Source of the DNA: Pseudomicrostroma phylloplanum | Lineage: Eukaryota > Basidiomycota > Exobasidiomycetes > Microstromatales | DNA length: 64,000 nucleotides | Direction: 5' to 3' | NCBI GenBank assembly: GCA_039545275.1 | Contig: BCHS01000010.1 | Coordinates: 496,001-560,000, forward strand | Shown here: piece by piece, positions 44,005 through 55,962 of the stretch | How the letters are laid out: every line of letters begins with the position of its first letter | Numbering within the stretch: the first letter of the stretch is position 1 | Position numbers and translations under genes: made by a program | Notes under the pieces: generated by a model | What the model saw: the letters and a program-made list of their open reading frames with translations, nothing else | The model's database searches: none | Told to the model about the DNA's origin: nothing

Positions 44005-46876
44005 CTAGGCAAAGACGCCAAAGGTATCGTCGGCTTCAGCGCGCAGCAGGCCACGACTGACGAGGTAGGACTGCTCAACGTATCGTGCGTCCTCGTCGGG
44101 GACTTGCTCGTCATCTGTGTCGTCAAAGAAGCTGCCGGTCGGGACCGCCTTTCCCTTCTTCTTGACAATGTTGAGCGCAGGAGTCACCGGTGCAGTGGGT
44201 GTGGTGGGGACGTAGGGCGCCAGGGACGTTGCCCCCTCGTCATTCTCCCCCGGGCCAGCATTGCGGTGCTTGGCCCCCAAGGGAGTCCTGAAGGGGAGGG
44301 GAGGCTGGTCTTCAGCAGAGGAAGAGCAGAGGATGGACTGCGAGCTGGCAGAGAGGGGCAGGAAAGCTCCGTTGGTAGTGACTACTCTCCTGCGCACAGG
44401 GCGGGCAGGCACCGCTGCTGTCGTCTTGAGCTTGAAAAAGTCCAGGGACTGCTGGCATTGTGAAGGCACATCCAATGCTAGGGTGGCCTTGCTAGATGCC
44501 TTGGGTACGACGGCTTTCTGCTTGAAAGGAGAAGCGAGAGCGACGTTGACCTCGACGGTCGCGGCCTGGAACTTCGTCGTCGCTGATGTGGTCCAGGCTC
44601 GAGGAGCCATGGGCGGACGACGGAGGCCGGTCTTCTGAGTCTTGGAGTCATCGTAGCGAGCCTGACGCGCTTGTGCCACGGCACTGGGGTCTAGCCTACT
44701 GATCTCGTCGAGCTTGGAGATCATCTCAATCGGCTCGAGGAGCTTCTGAGAGGTGTGTGCATTGGTCGAGCCCAGCGTCGGGAAAGAGCTCGAGTTTTCT
44801 GCCGACGACGTGATCTCCGCAGAGAATCCGAATGGCGAAATCTGGTTCCACCCTTCGAAGTTCTGCGAGACCGTGCTCAGGACCTTGGTAGGGACCTTGT
44901 CGTCGTTCTGGGCGAAGGCCGTCCTGACATCGCTTCGAGAAGAAGAGGCAGTCATGCCGGTACTGTTGCTCTTGGGCAGCCAATCGAAGGTCGATAGTTC
45001 GAAGGGATCTAGCTTAGACGACGACGATGAGGTAGATGGGCGTACGGAAGACTTGCGACTGCCAGCATTCATGTTCCCATAGTTGGATTCGGACGATACG
45101 AAGACACCAGGAGTGCGCGGCGAAGGCGGAGTCGAAGATGTTGCTGCTGAAGAGAAGTAGTCACTACCGAATCGTGTGGAAGCAGCAGAGGTCAAGAAGG
45201 AAGCTGCAGGCGTGTCTGGCGAGGCAGTAGCAGCGCTTCCTTCAGAGATTGTTCTGCTTCGAGCACCTGTCATAGCGACAGCAGGCGCTGGACCTGAGAC
45301 AGAGAGGCCAAGGCCGACCGAGGAATTGTCGGTGTCGGTGTGGCTTTCGTGAAGAGCGGGGCGCAAGGGTCCGCTTTGAGGAGTGGACACCGATCGCGCC
45401 GGGGTCAGGTCGCAACTGCTGGACCTTCGCTCCCAAACCATTGGACTACCCTGCCAGACGGCCTTGATGTCCGAGTCTTGCGACAGTCGCCTGGAAGGTA
45501 GAGGAAGGAGATGACTGCTGAAATCCTTGTTCCAAAGTGATAGCGAGGCGGCGGTAGGCGTCAGGCAGTCGCCATCGCCTTCGCCCATGAGATCCAGGTG
45601 GTTCACTGAGATACCCGCCTTGGTCTGAGCATTGCTCGAGCGTGCTTGACGAGGCAGCTTGTCGGACGAGTAGGCTCTCGCACTCGACCCGCCTTTGACC
45701 GGTTCCACTGACTTCAGCACGGGGGCGATAGCGCTAGCGGTCTGCGATGCGATGCGACTGAGTCGTCTCCTGGGAAATGTCGCCGTGTAGCCTTCCTCGT
45801 TGGCGCTGCCAATGCGGGGCACACTGTTCGAGGACACCGATCTAGACATCAACTGGGCTCTTCGCGCACTTGCTTCCGCTGAGGGAGTGCGGCGTCGACG
45901 TGCGTTGTTGCCAGCTTCTTCCATCAAGGTGCCAGTGAAGGACCCTTGAGAGGAAGACGCGCTAGTGGTGGACTCTGCGCCAGCCTTTGCTTCTGTGGGC
46001 GAAGCAGAAAGGGAGCGGGAGATGGACAGGAGAGTTGCAGGACGCGTGTTGAGCAGCAGCGGGGAGATGACGCCAGTCCACATGAGCATCTCGCAAGCAC
46101 TGCTTGCTCGGAGGACAATCGAGCTGTCAGCCTCTGACGGAAAGGTAGGACTTCGAGGTGACGGAGGCTCCATGCTGAAATCCGATGAGGTCGGGCTGAG
46201 GGGTCTGACAGACTTGCGTCCGCGGCCCGTCAGACGCGACCATGCCGAGGCCTTGGGAATACCAACAAGCAACCCGTCGGCGGAGAAGCTATGCTTGGGC
46301 GCGAGGGCCACGGCGGAGCGTGACTGGACAGGCGTCAAAGCAGGACGAGCTCTACGGAATGCGATCGAGGGCGGGGACAAGGTGTCGGCGAATGGTGCGG
46401 TGGAAGCTTGTGATGAAGAGAGCGTGGCGCTGGTGACCGATCGAGACAGGAAGCTGTGAGCTTGAGGCAGGGGCGATGTGCGATCGGCACCCCTGGCGGT
46501 GAGACGGATCTCAAATTGACCAGTTGAGTCTAGTCCCCACGAATGGGACGTTTGAAGACTATCATAGATGGAGAGATCAATTGTGGACTGAGGTGAGGAG
46601 GGGCAGGATGTTGCAGCTTGTCTGGAAGAAGAAAGAGGGGAAGGGTCAGTCACGGGACTCGAATGTCTCACACCGTCAAGTTGGGACTCACTTTGTCGAG
46701 TACACGCACAGTCTACCTTGGAAGACTGTGCACCATCGTTCCACCCAGTCGCCTTCGAGATGTAGCGAGAGTGTACCTGCGAATTGTCGCAGTGACGGAG
46801 GCGACGGGCTGATCCTTGTGGGCTGATGAGACTGAGCGAGTGACGAGCAGCGAGACGTTGATGGAGAGGCTAGCAT
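44005..46876 (-). CDS. PH-domain protein of unknown function
   Basis: Exons 46692-46876 and 44005-46621 give 933 aa. A pleckstrin-homology domain opens the protein: FAGTLSLHLEGDWVERWCTVF, then RLCVYST, IDLSIYDSL, GQFEIRLTARG, and, after a Ser-rich insertion of about 115 residues, the terminal helix ASSACEMLMWTGVIS with its invariant Trp. The remaining 650 residues are Ser/Thr/Pro-rich with scattered Arg-Ser sites and an acidic C-terminus (DDTDDEQVPDEDARY). It is probably a membrane-associated phosphoprotein at the cortex. An in-frame ATG at 47170 would add about 98 low-complexity residues; I prefer 46876 because the upstream part looks like untranslated sequence. No family name can be given. 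Confidence 0.75.
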
Positions 46877-49800
46877 TGTTGCTGTATGAGTTATCAGAGA
46901 TGCTGCGTGAGAGGTCGAACTCGATGAGAGCAGCGAGATGGGACAAGGTGCTGATGTCGGGACCGAGGATGATGAGGATGAGAAGAGTGCGCTAGGAGCC
47001 GCTGATGCTGATGCTGATGATGATGCTGTTGGCGACGTTGCCGTGCGTAAGTGTTGAGGGTGGCGAAACGGACCCCGAGAAGGAAGTGAGTATTTGCGAG
47101 ACGAGCACGAGATAGGAGAGGGAACAAGCTGGTAAATTCCGTGAGGCTGCCCTTTTGAGACAGAAAGCATGCTCTACACGACTCAGGAGACGGTGGCAGG
47201 CTACTGTGGGGTCTACTTTTAATGCCCGGCTACGCCTCCGTTGAGTCAGGGGCGCCATATGATTGACTTCGGCCCAAGGGGCGTGTCTATCTGCAGCGGA
47301 GATGGTCTGGTGCATGAGTGTTAGGTTGAGTCCCGCCACAGGGAGTGCAGGCGGCAGCTACGCCGCACATGCTCATTGCTGATCCGCCATATCAGGAGGG
47401 CGAAAAGGGGGTGGGGGGTGGGGGGGAGGATGGGGCACAGACAGGGGTATGCTGCGCAGCTGTCTACGCGAGCCGAAGGAGCAGACAGGCACTTTGGGAC
47501 GTAAAGGAGACTACTTTGGTCTTCCGACGCCTGGGAATGGTCGCGGCAGTGATGAGGAGCAAGCTATGGCGGTGGTGAAGGTGGCGGAGGGGCGGGACTA
47601 GGGGGGGCGTGAAGGCGGTAAGTGGAAAAGCGTGGGCTGCAGCTGGCAGTGCCCCAGAGGCTGCCGGCGGCGGAGGTGGGATGTGCGCCTTTCAGGGGGC
47701 GTGAAGGCGGAGCCAGTGGTAGTCTATCAGCAACACCACTGAGCCGAGGTGGAGCGGAGTGTCAACACAATCTGCAAGAGATGATACGTCTCTTCTACCA
47801 GACGCTCGGTCACACTTCACCCGCTCAGTCGGAGCAGCAGTGACAACTCCAGCACTGAGCTGCACCACTGCAGCCAGAGTCCAGACCCATTCAATTTTCA
47901 TTCACTGGACCTCACGGCGACGCGTCGTATGGAGACATCACGCGTTCGCGCCCCTGACACTTCCCGTCAGCCTTTATCACGGCTACCTCTTTTCTCATGT
48001 CAGAACGGGCTTCCCGTCTTGACAGCCTTGCGGTGAATTACGATCGTGGGAAGAAGACACATGCCGGCGAGGAGGAGACGGGGGAAGGGATCACCCTTGT
48101 CCGCCTTCACCTCCTCTTTTTCCTTGGTCAGCTTGACTAGGTCTGTTCATGGTGAGGTTCACACCACAGGGCCTTCGCTCTACCAAAAAGAGAACGAGGG
48201 GGATCCCTTGGCAGGTCTAGGACTCGCCATACCAGGGCAGCACCCACCCTATCAATGCAGTAATCTCCCACGAAGACGCGCCGAGAATCGTTTATCACAC
48301 CCCGCAAGTATCACCTCCCCGTCTTTCGATCGCGTGTGCAGGGTCTCTGTATTTCGACCCAAAGTGATGGATTTCCTTTGTCCCCAGATACGATGATTTG
48401 ATGTTCCGCTTGCCGAACGTGAAGTCGGACCGGGCTGGGCCGGGCCTCTACTCTCTGTACTCGCCATGAACAGATAGGCGTACTGATCCCGCTACGCCAA
48501 GCGATTAAAGTTCAAGGCTTATTGTCTCAGATGGACAAGCGGAAGATGTACTTTTGCCAAGTCTACTTTGTGTACCCTTGGCGGAACTGGTCAGGCCCTG
48601 GCTCGAGGAGCATGCACACCCGCGGGACGCAATCGTCAGCGCCTTCACGGAGGTTCGTGCCAGATGTACGGACCGTCGTCGGCGCCGTATACACCGCAAT
48701 TGCCGACCGAGGCATGCTCCGCGCATGCAATACCGAACTGATAGAGGTCGGGTACCTGATGATAGCGTACCTGCATCTGTAGCGTGGAGCACCCGGTTCG
48801 GATCGCCAAGCATCTTCTGCATGCTCAGCTTCTGATAGTGACCCCCTTATTGGTGCAGGAGTGGTTTACCCTCTCGAGAACGGTGCCGGTTCCGGACACG
48901 CTCTCTGCCCAACCTCTTAGCAATTCTTGGCTTCACGCTACCCCTTGATCAGCCTAGTTTACATGGGCCCTCTCAACCCCTGACAGGCATGTCTGCTTCG
49001 CCTGATCCCAACGTGAGCGATCATAGAACAGTACATCCCCCTGTTCGATGATCCAGCGGGGCTGAAAGCCCTGCAGGCTAATCTTTGCTTCCTACGGAAA
49101 AGGGTGAGGGCACTGCATGTGAATGTCTGGAAAGCAGTGCCAATGAAACGTATATCGACTCGACTCGAGCCACACTACTCGGAGCGAGAGGAGGAGACTG
49201 ACGTGACGAGCAGACGCTACGAAACAAGCTGACGATGCATCTGCTCAGACGAGTATGAAGCAGCGTACAGAGTCAGTCCTCAGTCTGCACAAGAGCCGGT
49301 GGCTACTCGTAGGCGTCGTTCATGCTCACACGAGCAGCCGGATCTATTGGAGGATTCACAAAGCTGAACCCTAGTCTGGATCCTACTACTGCCCGATCAA
49401 CGTTTATCTCCGGTCGCTACCTCCATTCGGAACCAAGCGAAGGGTGTTTGAATCGGAGACTGCGTCCCGAGCGGCAGTGGTCGCAAAGACGATGACAGCC
49501 TCAAGTGCTGCTCTTCGTTCTCAGTTGCTTACACGGGGATCCCGTTCCTCCTAACCCTCACAGCACAGCCTTCTACTGAGCGCTGACAGTCATTCCGCTC
49601 TCGCGATTACATTCCTCACAAGGGGTGAACGACCAGTCACTCTCCGCTGACGTCGACGTCGATAGCGATAGCGATAGCGGTGCTATTCGATCTGGTGTGA
49701 AGCAACAAACGGCCCGTCAAGCAAGGGTCCCATGCGGAGGCCACAATCTATAACAGTACGACAATGGCCCGCGGCTCTGTTTGGAGTTGCGCGGAGAATA

Positions 49801-50230
49801 GAAAATGGCGTGAAGCCCCGCCCGCCTGGGCTGGGCGTTAAGTCTACTCTCCGCCTGTTCAGGCCCAGCTTCAGCTTCAGCTCATCAGCGAAAGGTACCA
49901 CTGAACCCCTTGAAGGCGCCAAGGTGGGAAGGATGGGGCTTAGTAAGCGATATGGATCCCTGTGTGATGTGGTCTCTTTACGGTGGAGGTGCCAAGGTGC
50001 CTGCCGAGTAAAGGCGAAACGCGACGCGCCCCGACTGGAGCTTCGGCAGGTCACACGCTGTTCGCTGCTCTTCCTCACCCAATATCATGATGGGATGTCC
50101 CTGCTCGGTTGCAAAGGTCAGCGTTGCTTGATTGCTTGGCCCACCGGACTCGCTATGCCACGACCACTGACATCTGAGTAACCCACATCGATTCGGGGCC
50201 GTCCACCGCGCTCATTCGATCGCATCTGCA
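46877..50230. other. 3.35-kb gene-free region
   Basis: This is the longest stretch without a supported gene. It carries the PH-gene promoter at its left and the ELP4 3' flank at its right. The part 48836-49682 lacks any ORF of 60 codons in six frames, unusual for this GC-rich sequence. A GATAGC triple repeat lies at 49661-49678. An ORF at about 48554-48835 has a locally protein-like start (LLCVPLAELVRPWLEEH) but no recognisable domain. No tRNA B-box or transposon terminal repeat was found by eye. Confidence 0.5.
49661..49678. repeat. GATAGC hexamer repeat, three copies
   Basis: Three perfect tandem copies of GATAGC lie in the gene-free region, next to a GTCGACGTCGA palindrome-like tract. Confidence 0.8.
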
Positions 50231-52330
50231 CTACCAGTCCTGCCCGGCAGCCAAGCGCAGCTGCTCTTCCCTCTGCTCTCGCTTGGCCTGACGCTCATGG
50301 GCTTCCGCCTCTGCAGCATCAACTGACGAGGAGTGTGGGTGTGGGTGTGGGTGAGGGTGCGCAGAGCTAGTCGACGGTGACGTCTCCTCGCCTACAGCCA
50401 CGGGCGCGGCGCTCCCTGAAGAAGCAGCGGCTCGCAGACCTCTTGCCCGGAGGGCGGCTAGACCTTTCAGTGGCGAATCTTGAGGAGCGTTCGAAGCAGC
50501 AGCAGTAGCAGCTGTGACTGTCTCCTTCGCCTTTGCGGGCGCCGTACCGGCAGAAGCGACAGCGCTCGTCAGCGACTTTGCTGCCGCTACAGCTGCTGCT
50601 GGTGCTGCCGGCGGCGGCGGTGGCTTCCTCTTCTTCTTCTTGTCCTCGTCACCTCCACCAGCTCCCCAATCAGCCACCAAGTCCCTCCCTAGCACCTCGA
50701 CCTTGAATCCTTTCCGACGCACTTTAAACCCGAGTGCGTTCTCCCCACCAGATCCTCCGCCTCCCCCATCCCCAGAGGCAGAGCTGAGCCCACGAAGCTG
50801 GCTTGCCCTGATACTAGATGGAGCCAGCGAGCCGAGCGCGGGCGTCTTGATGATCTGGAGGGCGCCGGTGAAGCTGGCTGATTTGCCTGTGCCGGCTGCT
50901 GAGGAGGAAGAGCCTTCGGAGGTGGGTGGCTGGAAGACGGAGCGCAAGCGTGGGTCGGCGCTGTATGAGGAGAAGGCTAGGGCACTGTCGGCTAGCGTGG
51001 CCAGGCGCGTTGCTATTGCTGCTGTGGGGTCGCCCAGGAGGAGAGAGGCAGATGGGGAGCAGAGGGCGATGCTTGGGACCTCCATTGATGGGTCTGTATT
51101 TGAAGCCGCGTCTCCAGTGCGGGCCACGTTGCTGATCCAGCTCGAAGACCGGAGCAACTTCTTGATCCGTAGCAGCAGGCGATACGACTCAACAGCGTGA
51201 GACTGTGTGCCCTTGATACTCCACGCTGGTGAGCCCAGAGAGGGAAGGACGATACGTATAGGTGTCGGCGATGGCGGGAGGGCCGCTATACCCTGAGCGT
51301 GAGCTTGAGGGGCCCGAGAGGTCCACTGTCGTCTTCGTTCCTCCTCTTCTGCCCTCCATGAGGCCACCTGTGTCTTCACAAGGGACCAGACTTGCTCGTA
51401 CGTGTTCTTTCCATCTTCATCTTGCTCTGCCAGAGAATGCACGACCAGTCTCCCCTCCTGTCTCGCCTCGCGCAGCACAGAAGCAGGCATCTTCATCGAA
51501 AGGTCAAACGGATGAACGTACGGAACATTATTCTGTCCGCTGGACGAAGAAGGGGAGGAAGAACCGATGCCGAGGGCCTTGTTCTCCATTTCCTCGAGAC
51601 GCCTGAGCTTCTCGTACCGGAAGGCGACTTTGAGCTGGGAGTCCTGGCCCGAAGAAGAAGAAGAGGTGGAGCCCTCTTCCTCGTCATCCTCTGCTGCGCT
51701 AGACGTCTTTCCACTGGCAGCAGCGTTCGTTTCGTTGACTCCTTCAGATCCTGCTGTAGCATCTGTCGTGGCGGCCTTCTTCGCCTCCCCAGCTCCAGCC
51801 CATCCCATCAATCCCCGTGTCCACTCCTCCGCCTCCTCACCAACAACCATCACCTTCTGACCCGCCGCCAAGCCCTGCGCAGCTCCATACCTCACAACCA
51901 GATCCGCATAAGCCGCTCCAGCCTCTGCATTTCTCCTTTGCTCGTCCTCTGACCCATCGAGGGCGGAAGCGAGAGCTGAGCTGGAGGGATGGTGGGGAGG
52001 TAGGATTGGGAGGAAGAGGGCGAGTGACCCTGCGGGGAGGCCGAGACCGGTGAGGACGTCGTTGATTGCGTTCAGACCAAGGGAGAAGAGGGGGAGCGGC
52101 TGTTGTTGGGGGAAGGGCGAGGGACGGAGAGTTGGATGGGTAGAGGGTCGCAGAGAGACTGGCGCTGCTGACGTCGAAGGAGTGAGCGAGGAGGAGGAGG
52201 CGGTCGAGGAGGATGCTACTTGTGGAGAGGAACTACTGGCCGCACTGCCAGAGACGGACGCTTCCCCTGCGGCAGCGGGGCCACCAGCAGTAGGAAGCGT
52301 CCTCGGTCTGCGCTGGAAGGCAGAAGGCAT
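50231..52330 (-). CDS. ELP4: Elongator complex subunit Elp4
   Basis: Elp4 is a RecA-fold ATPase-like subunit of the Elp4-5-6 hexamer in Elongator, needed for wobble-uridine modification of tRNAs. Single exon, 699 aa. Family motifs are LRPSTHPTLRPSPF with PLFSLGLNAINDVLTGLGLPAGSLAL (the opening strands), VVRYGAAQGLAAGQKVMVV, SQLKVAFRYEKL, RIVLPSLGSPAW, SFTGALQIIKTPALGSLAP and ALGFKVRRKGFKVEVL. It is longer than yeast Elp4 because of Ser/Glu-rich and Ala-rich insertions, including an Ala-rich segment after residue 560. The C-terminus ends AAGQDW. Coding starts at the first ATG, 52330; upstream in-frame codons are non-ATG. Confidence 0.93.
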   Translation of the reverse strand: MPSAFQRRPRTLPTAGGPAAAGEASVSGSAASSSSPQVASSSTASSSSLTPSTSAAPVSLRPSTHPTLRPSPFPQQQPLPLFSLGLNAINDVLTGLGLPAGSLALFLPILPPHHPSSSALASALDGSEDEQRRNAEAGAAYADLVVRYGAAQGLAAGQKVMVVGEEAEEWTRGLMGWAGAGEAKKAATTDATAGSEGVNETNAAASGKTSSAAEDDEEEGSTSSSSSGQDSQLKVAFRYEKLRRLEEMENKALGIGSSSPSSSSGQNNVPYVHPFDLSMKMPASVLREARQEGRLVVHSLAEQDEDGKNTYEQVWSLVKTQVASWRAEEEERRRQWTSRAPQAHAQGIAALPPSPTPIRIVLPSLGSPAWSIKGTQSHAVESYRLLLRIKKLLRSSSWISNVARTGDAASNTDPSMEVPSIALCSPSASLLLGDPTAAIATRLATLADSALAFSSYSADPRLRSVFQPPTSEGSSSSAAGTGKSASFTGALQIIKTPALGSLAPSSIRASQLRGLSSASGDGGGGGSGGENALGFKVRRKGFKVEVLGRDLVADWGAGGGDEDKKKKRKPPPPPAAPAAAVAAAKSLTSAVASAGTAPAKAKETVTAATAAASNAPQDSPLKGLAALRARGLRAAASSGSAAPVAVGEETSPSTSSAHPHPHPHPHSSSVDAAEAEAHERQAKREQREEQLRLAAGQDW

Positions 52331-52624
52331 CGTCCTACAAGCTTCGAAAAAGAGTGTGCGTATGTACAAGCTGCCAGTCGAGGCAAGGTGAGCTGAGGGC
52401 CGAATCCTCGTAAATCTACAAAATGTCGAACGGAAGCAGGCGAATCAGGCGAAGCAGTGGAGGAAAGGCGCAGTCGGAACGGAAGAGCGAGCGGCTCTTG
52501 TAGTCTCGAGAGCTCGCACGCAGCTCGAGCCTACACAAATACAGTGTCCCTAAGACTACTAGGTGATATATCTTATGATGATGTCGTCTCTACTATTCAC
52601 AATCTACCGCTGGAGATCCAGGGA
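52331..52624. other. Intergenic
   Basis: This 294-bp stretch holds the ELP4 promoter and the PTM1-like 3' flank. Nothing specific was seen. Confidence 0.5.
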
Positions 52625-54742
52625 TTAGTCCTGCTTAGTGTCCTTGTCCGTCCCAGCCATGAGCGTCTCCTCGCTCTCGTTTCCGTGATGGGTGTCCATC
52701 GGTCTGTGGCCCGGTCGACTACTTGACCTGCCACCCACACTGCTCATGCTCTGGTCCTCCTCGTCCTCGTCGCCGACGCTGAACATCACCACTGACTCCT
52801 CGCCGACGCCGCCGTGGGGTCCAGCCTCGTATGCAGGCGGGCCCGCCGTCGACGATGATGGCCCACCGTTGGATGGCTGTGTACCGGCTCCTGCTCCGGT
52901 CCCCGTCGTCCTCGTCTTCTTCCCACCGTCCTCATCGTCTGAGTCGTCTCCGTGCTGCTCAAAGCCCGCATATGCTCCACCCAACTCCATGTCCCCTCCC
53001 TCTGGGTCGTCTCCCGTGGCCAGCTCATCGGACATGCTGAGCCGCATGTTGTACCCGGTAGGGCGGAAGATCCAGGCAATCGCGACGAAGACGCCGAGGT
53101 AGAGGCAGGAGGTCCAGCCGTCCAGGAGGAACCAACGATACCGCCACGTCTCGGATGGGTAGTTTTCGGTCCCTGCGTTTGAGAAGGATATGGTAGACAG
53201 CACGAAGAAGGCGAAGATGATGACGATGGCAATCACCAGGATCCTCCATAGCCGGTTGAAGAAGGCGAGCTTGAATGACTGCTTCCGTGCCGTCAGGTGC
53301 GAAATGGTGGCATTGAGCGAGTTGAGCGTCCATGACATGAAGGTTGTAAGAGAGAATGCCAGTGGGAAGATGAAGAGGAAGACCCACGTGCCTCCGGCCT
53401 CGATAGATAGGAGAACGATGCCGACCGAGTACAGCCAGCCGCAGATGAGATGCACTGCCGTCAGACACTTGACCTTGAACATCGTCCTGGGCTCCAGCTG
53501 TGGCCTAACGATGCCGTAGCCCATGCTGACAATGAGCAGCAGGAAGAAGCTGGCGCTGTTCCTGGTTGAATCTAAGAGACCTTCGAGCACCAACAGGGCC
53601 CGGGCAGTCCAAGTCTCGCCGGCGTTGCCGTTCAAAGATGCAAGACGCCAGTACTCGATGACGTGAGAGTTGAGGTAGGAGTAGTAGAGCCAGGTGATCA
53701 TTTGCTCAATGATGAGTAGGACAGACAGTCCAGAGATGAAGTGCTGAATAGGCAGCAGCTCAGCCTTGTGCTTGATGCAGAGATAGCCCCAGCCAAGACC
53801 GAGGAGAATGTAGACGCTAGTGAGGCCAAAGTAGAACTGGCAAGCGAGAAGGAAGAGTATGAGTGAGCTTACGAGCCGGATTGAGGCATTCTGCAGAGCT
53901 GCAGCACACTCACGCCGACTTTGGGGTACTCTCCACCTGGCAGCTCCCCCTTGAAGGCATTGTGAAAGTTGACCAGTCCTTGAAAGCTAGCATGTACTCC
54001 ACGGGATGTGAAGGGCACGGCAGCTGAGGCAAGCAGAGAGGAGAAAGAGAGGTCAATATTCGTCATCTGGCGAGCACGAAATCTTCATCTGGTCCTCACT
54101 CGCACCGACGCAGTAGTATCCCGTGGAGTTCACTCGGTATGACTGTTGTTAGCCGGAGGAAGGACGGACTGTGAGCTGCAAAGTCTTAAGCTCCCGTCGC
54201 AGCCGTGCACTCACGACGACCTGTTCTTGAGCATTTCCTGTGCCAAAGTCCATCCTCTGCTTAAAGACCGAAGGCGCACTTCCATCGACGATGAAGTTGC
54301 CAAGATCCGTATCTTCACACAGAGCTTGCCTGACGGCCAGCGGCGTGCATACATAGGACTTGAGCGAGTAGCCGAATACATCCTTGTCAGGGCCGTACTT
54401 GCCCAAGCGGTCAAAGTCTGACCACTCGTAGAATATTGTGGCTACGATCCCCGTCGAATTGGGCTTGAAGGTCACTGTTGGCGGGGGATGGAGCGTGACG
54501 GAAAGCGATGAGTAACGCAAAGTATCTCATTGGACTCTCTCGGCCTACTCACAGTCGATGGATGTGTTCTTTCCAGCCCACATGCCGCTGCATGTCTGTC
54601 GCAGAGCATCAGCATCGCTGACTGGCACTTGGTAGGCCGATACGGTGTGAGCTAGGAGAGCCAGCAGAGCGCTAGCATAGAGGACCAAGAAGGACAGCGA
54701 CAGCCGCGGCGTCCGTGAGAAAGCAGCAGGTGAGCGAGCCAT
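52625..54742 (-). CDS. PTM1: Ptm1/GPR107-like seven-transmembrane protein
   Basis: Five exons (54553-54742, 54215-54474, 54106-54142, 53914-54023, 52625-53836) give 602 aa. A signal peptide (LVLYASALLALLAHTVSA) is followed by a lumenal domain with Cys residues and the SYRVNSTGYYCVG motif in a 37-nt exon. Exon 5 encodes the Lung-7TM domain: FYFGLTSVYILLGLGWG, IQHFISGLSVLLIIEQM, ASFFLLLIVSMGYGIVRPQL, then four more helices, ending IAWIFRPTGYN. The cytosolic tail of about 130 residues is acidic and Gly/Ser-rich. Relatives act in Golgi and endosomal trafficking. Introns of 72-82 nt were all phase-checked. Confidence 0.93.
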
Positions 54743-54785
54743 GACGCTATGAGGCGGAGAGGAGGGAAAGAAAGCCGTTCGCTCT

Positions 54786-54787
<2 letters not shown>

Positions 54788-54816
<29 letters not shown>
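54788..54816. repeat. CTG trinucleotide microsatellite
   Basis: Nine CTG units plus a partial one lie about 45 bp upstream of the PTM1 start codon, probably within its 5' UTR (CAG in the transcript). Confidence 0.9.
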
Positions 54817-55182
54817 ACTCTGAGGGTCCGGTTCCGCTGCCGCCGTGGTCTTGTGGGAGGACAGGAGAGGCTCGAAAGTGGCCGATGTGCTTCTTTGCTT
54901 CTACAACTCTAATTTCTGTATCAGACGTTCCCTGGAAAATACCTGGATGCGGAGAAGATTGGCAGCCAGGTGGGTAAGCTGGTGAGTGAGAGGTAGGCTA
55001 CGTGGACGTGGAATACTCTAATTCCTTGGCCCTGGCTCTAAGCGAGTTGGTCTTTGGCTGGCGGTGCCTTGGACGAGAGCTGCGTGCGGACCAGGGCGGG
55101 CGCTGCTTGGCCGGCAGGGTCGAGTGGCAGGGCGGCTGGGCGGCAGACGCAGGAAATCACTCACCGCCGCGCCTGGGCAGAG

Positions 55183-55217
55183 AGACACACACGCACACAC
55201 ACACACGCACGCACGCA
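55183..55217. repeat. CA dinucleotide microsatellite with CG interruptions
   Basis: An alternating CA tract with several CG interruptions lies in the PTM1/SCH9 intergenic region. Confidence 0.85.
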
Positions 55218-55962
55218 AGCCGTCCATCTCTCCTGTCCCGGTCTTACTCTGCCGCCGCTGCATCCTCGACGTCGTTGCACTGAGCCACGCCTACCACCAG
55301 CATCGGCAAGGCACACGCAGCATCTCCTCGCACACCAGCAGACAACACTCTTCGTCTTACGCAAATCAAACCCATCTCATCTCTCTCTCTCCGTCAATTA
55401 CCCCCACACAACTCTTACTCGGCATCATCCAGTCCCTTGCACTGGTCGCCTGCATACATCCTCCGACCTGGAAGCCACGTCAAAGCCTGGCAGCTGCATG
55501 TCTCCGCCCTCCACGTCCTGCTGTCCTCCTCTTCCTCTCATACCATTGCTCCTGTCCAAGGAGCTCATCGTCGAATAACAGCCAGGCTACGCACCCTCAT
55601 CCCGGCCTAGAGATTGCCTCCGTCCTCGCTATACCGGCCCCAGTATCACGATCATAGACTCCGGGCTCTCCTTCCCCACTTTCCCCGCGGCTCTTCGGCT
55701 GCAAACTCCCTCAGGCCAGAGCACAGCCATAGTAATTGCTACCGGCTTTTAGATTCCATCACGAGCTATCCTTCACCGCCCGGTGCCTAACGAACCACTG
55801 TGTAAGCCTCCAGGGTAGCCCAGTCGAGCCAAAATCGTACTTGGTCCCACCCACCTCAATACAACTCAAGCCCTCCTTGCCGGATTCTATCCACTTCGGG
55901 CCATTGGCGCCCTTTGACACATCACTACTTCGCCCGAGCACGCCCACCCTGTCCCTTCCGCA

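Larger units (their letters stand above)
54743..55962. other. Intergenic, divergent region PTM1 / SCH9
   Basis: This 1.2-kb interval carries two microsatellites and a pyrimidine-rich tract at about 55370-55440. The long distance to the SCH9 ATG suggests an extended 5' UTR or a spliced leader exon, which I could not place. Confidence 0.5.

Noticed and set aside
46877..47170. Upstream ATG at 47170 for the PH-domain protein
   Set aside because: The added 98 residues are low-complexity Ser/Ala runs resembling a 5' leader, so the start next to the PH domain was preferred; it cannot be excluded.
48700..48820. A GGTTCGG string as a tRNA B-box
   Set aside because: No matching A-box or cloverleaf arms could be drawn around it.
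48554..48835. A 93-aa plus-strand ORF in the gene-free region
   Set aside because: The first 35 residues look protein-like but the rest is Arg-rich and featureless; no family recognised.
49732..50181. A 149-aa plus-strand ORF downstream of ELP4
   Set aside because: No domain, signal peptide or splice context; composition is like chance ORFs in GC-rich DNA.
50514..51200. A 228-aa plus-strand ORF
   Set aside because: It is the antisense of ELP4, with composition mirroring its Ala/Ser-rich coding sequence and no domain.
55183..55217. CA repeat as a possible Z-DNA or regulatory element
   Set aside because: It is a common microsatellite type and nothing else supports a function.
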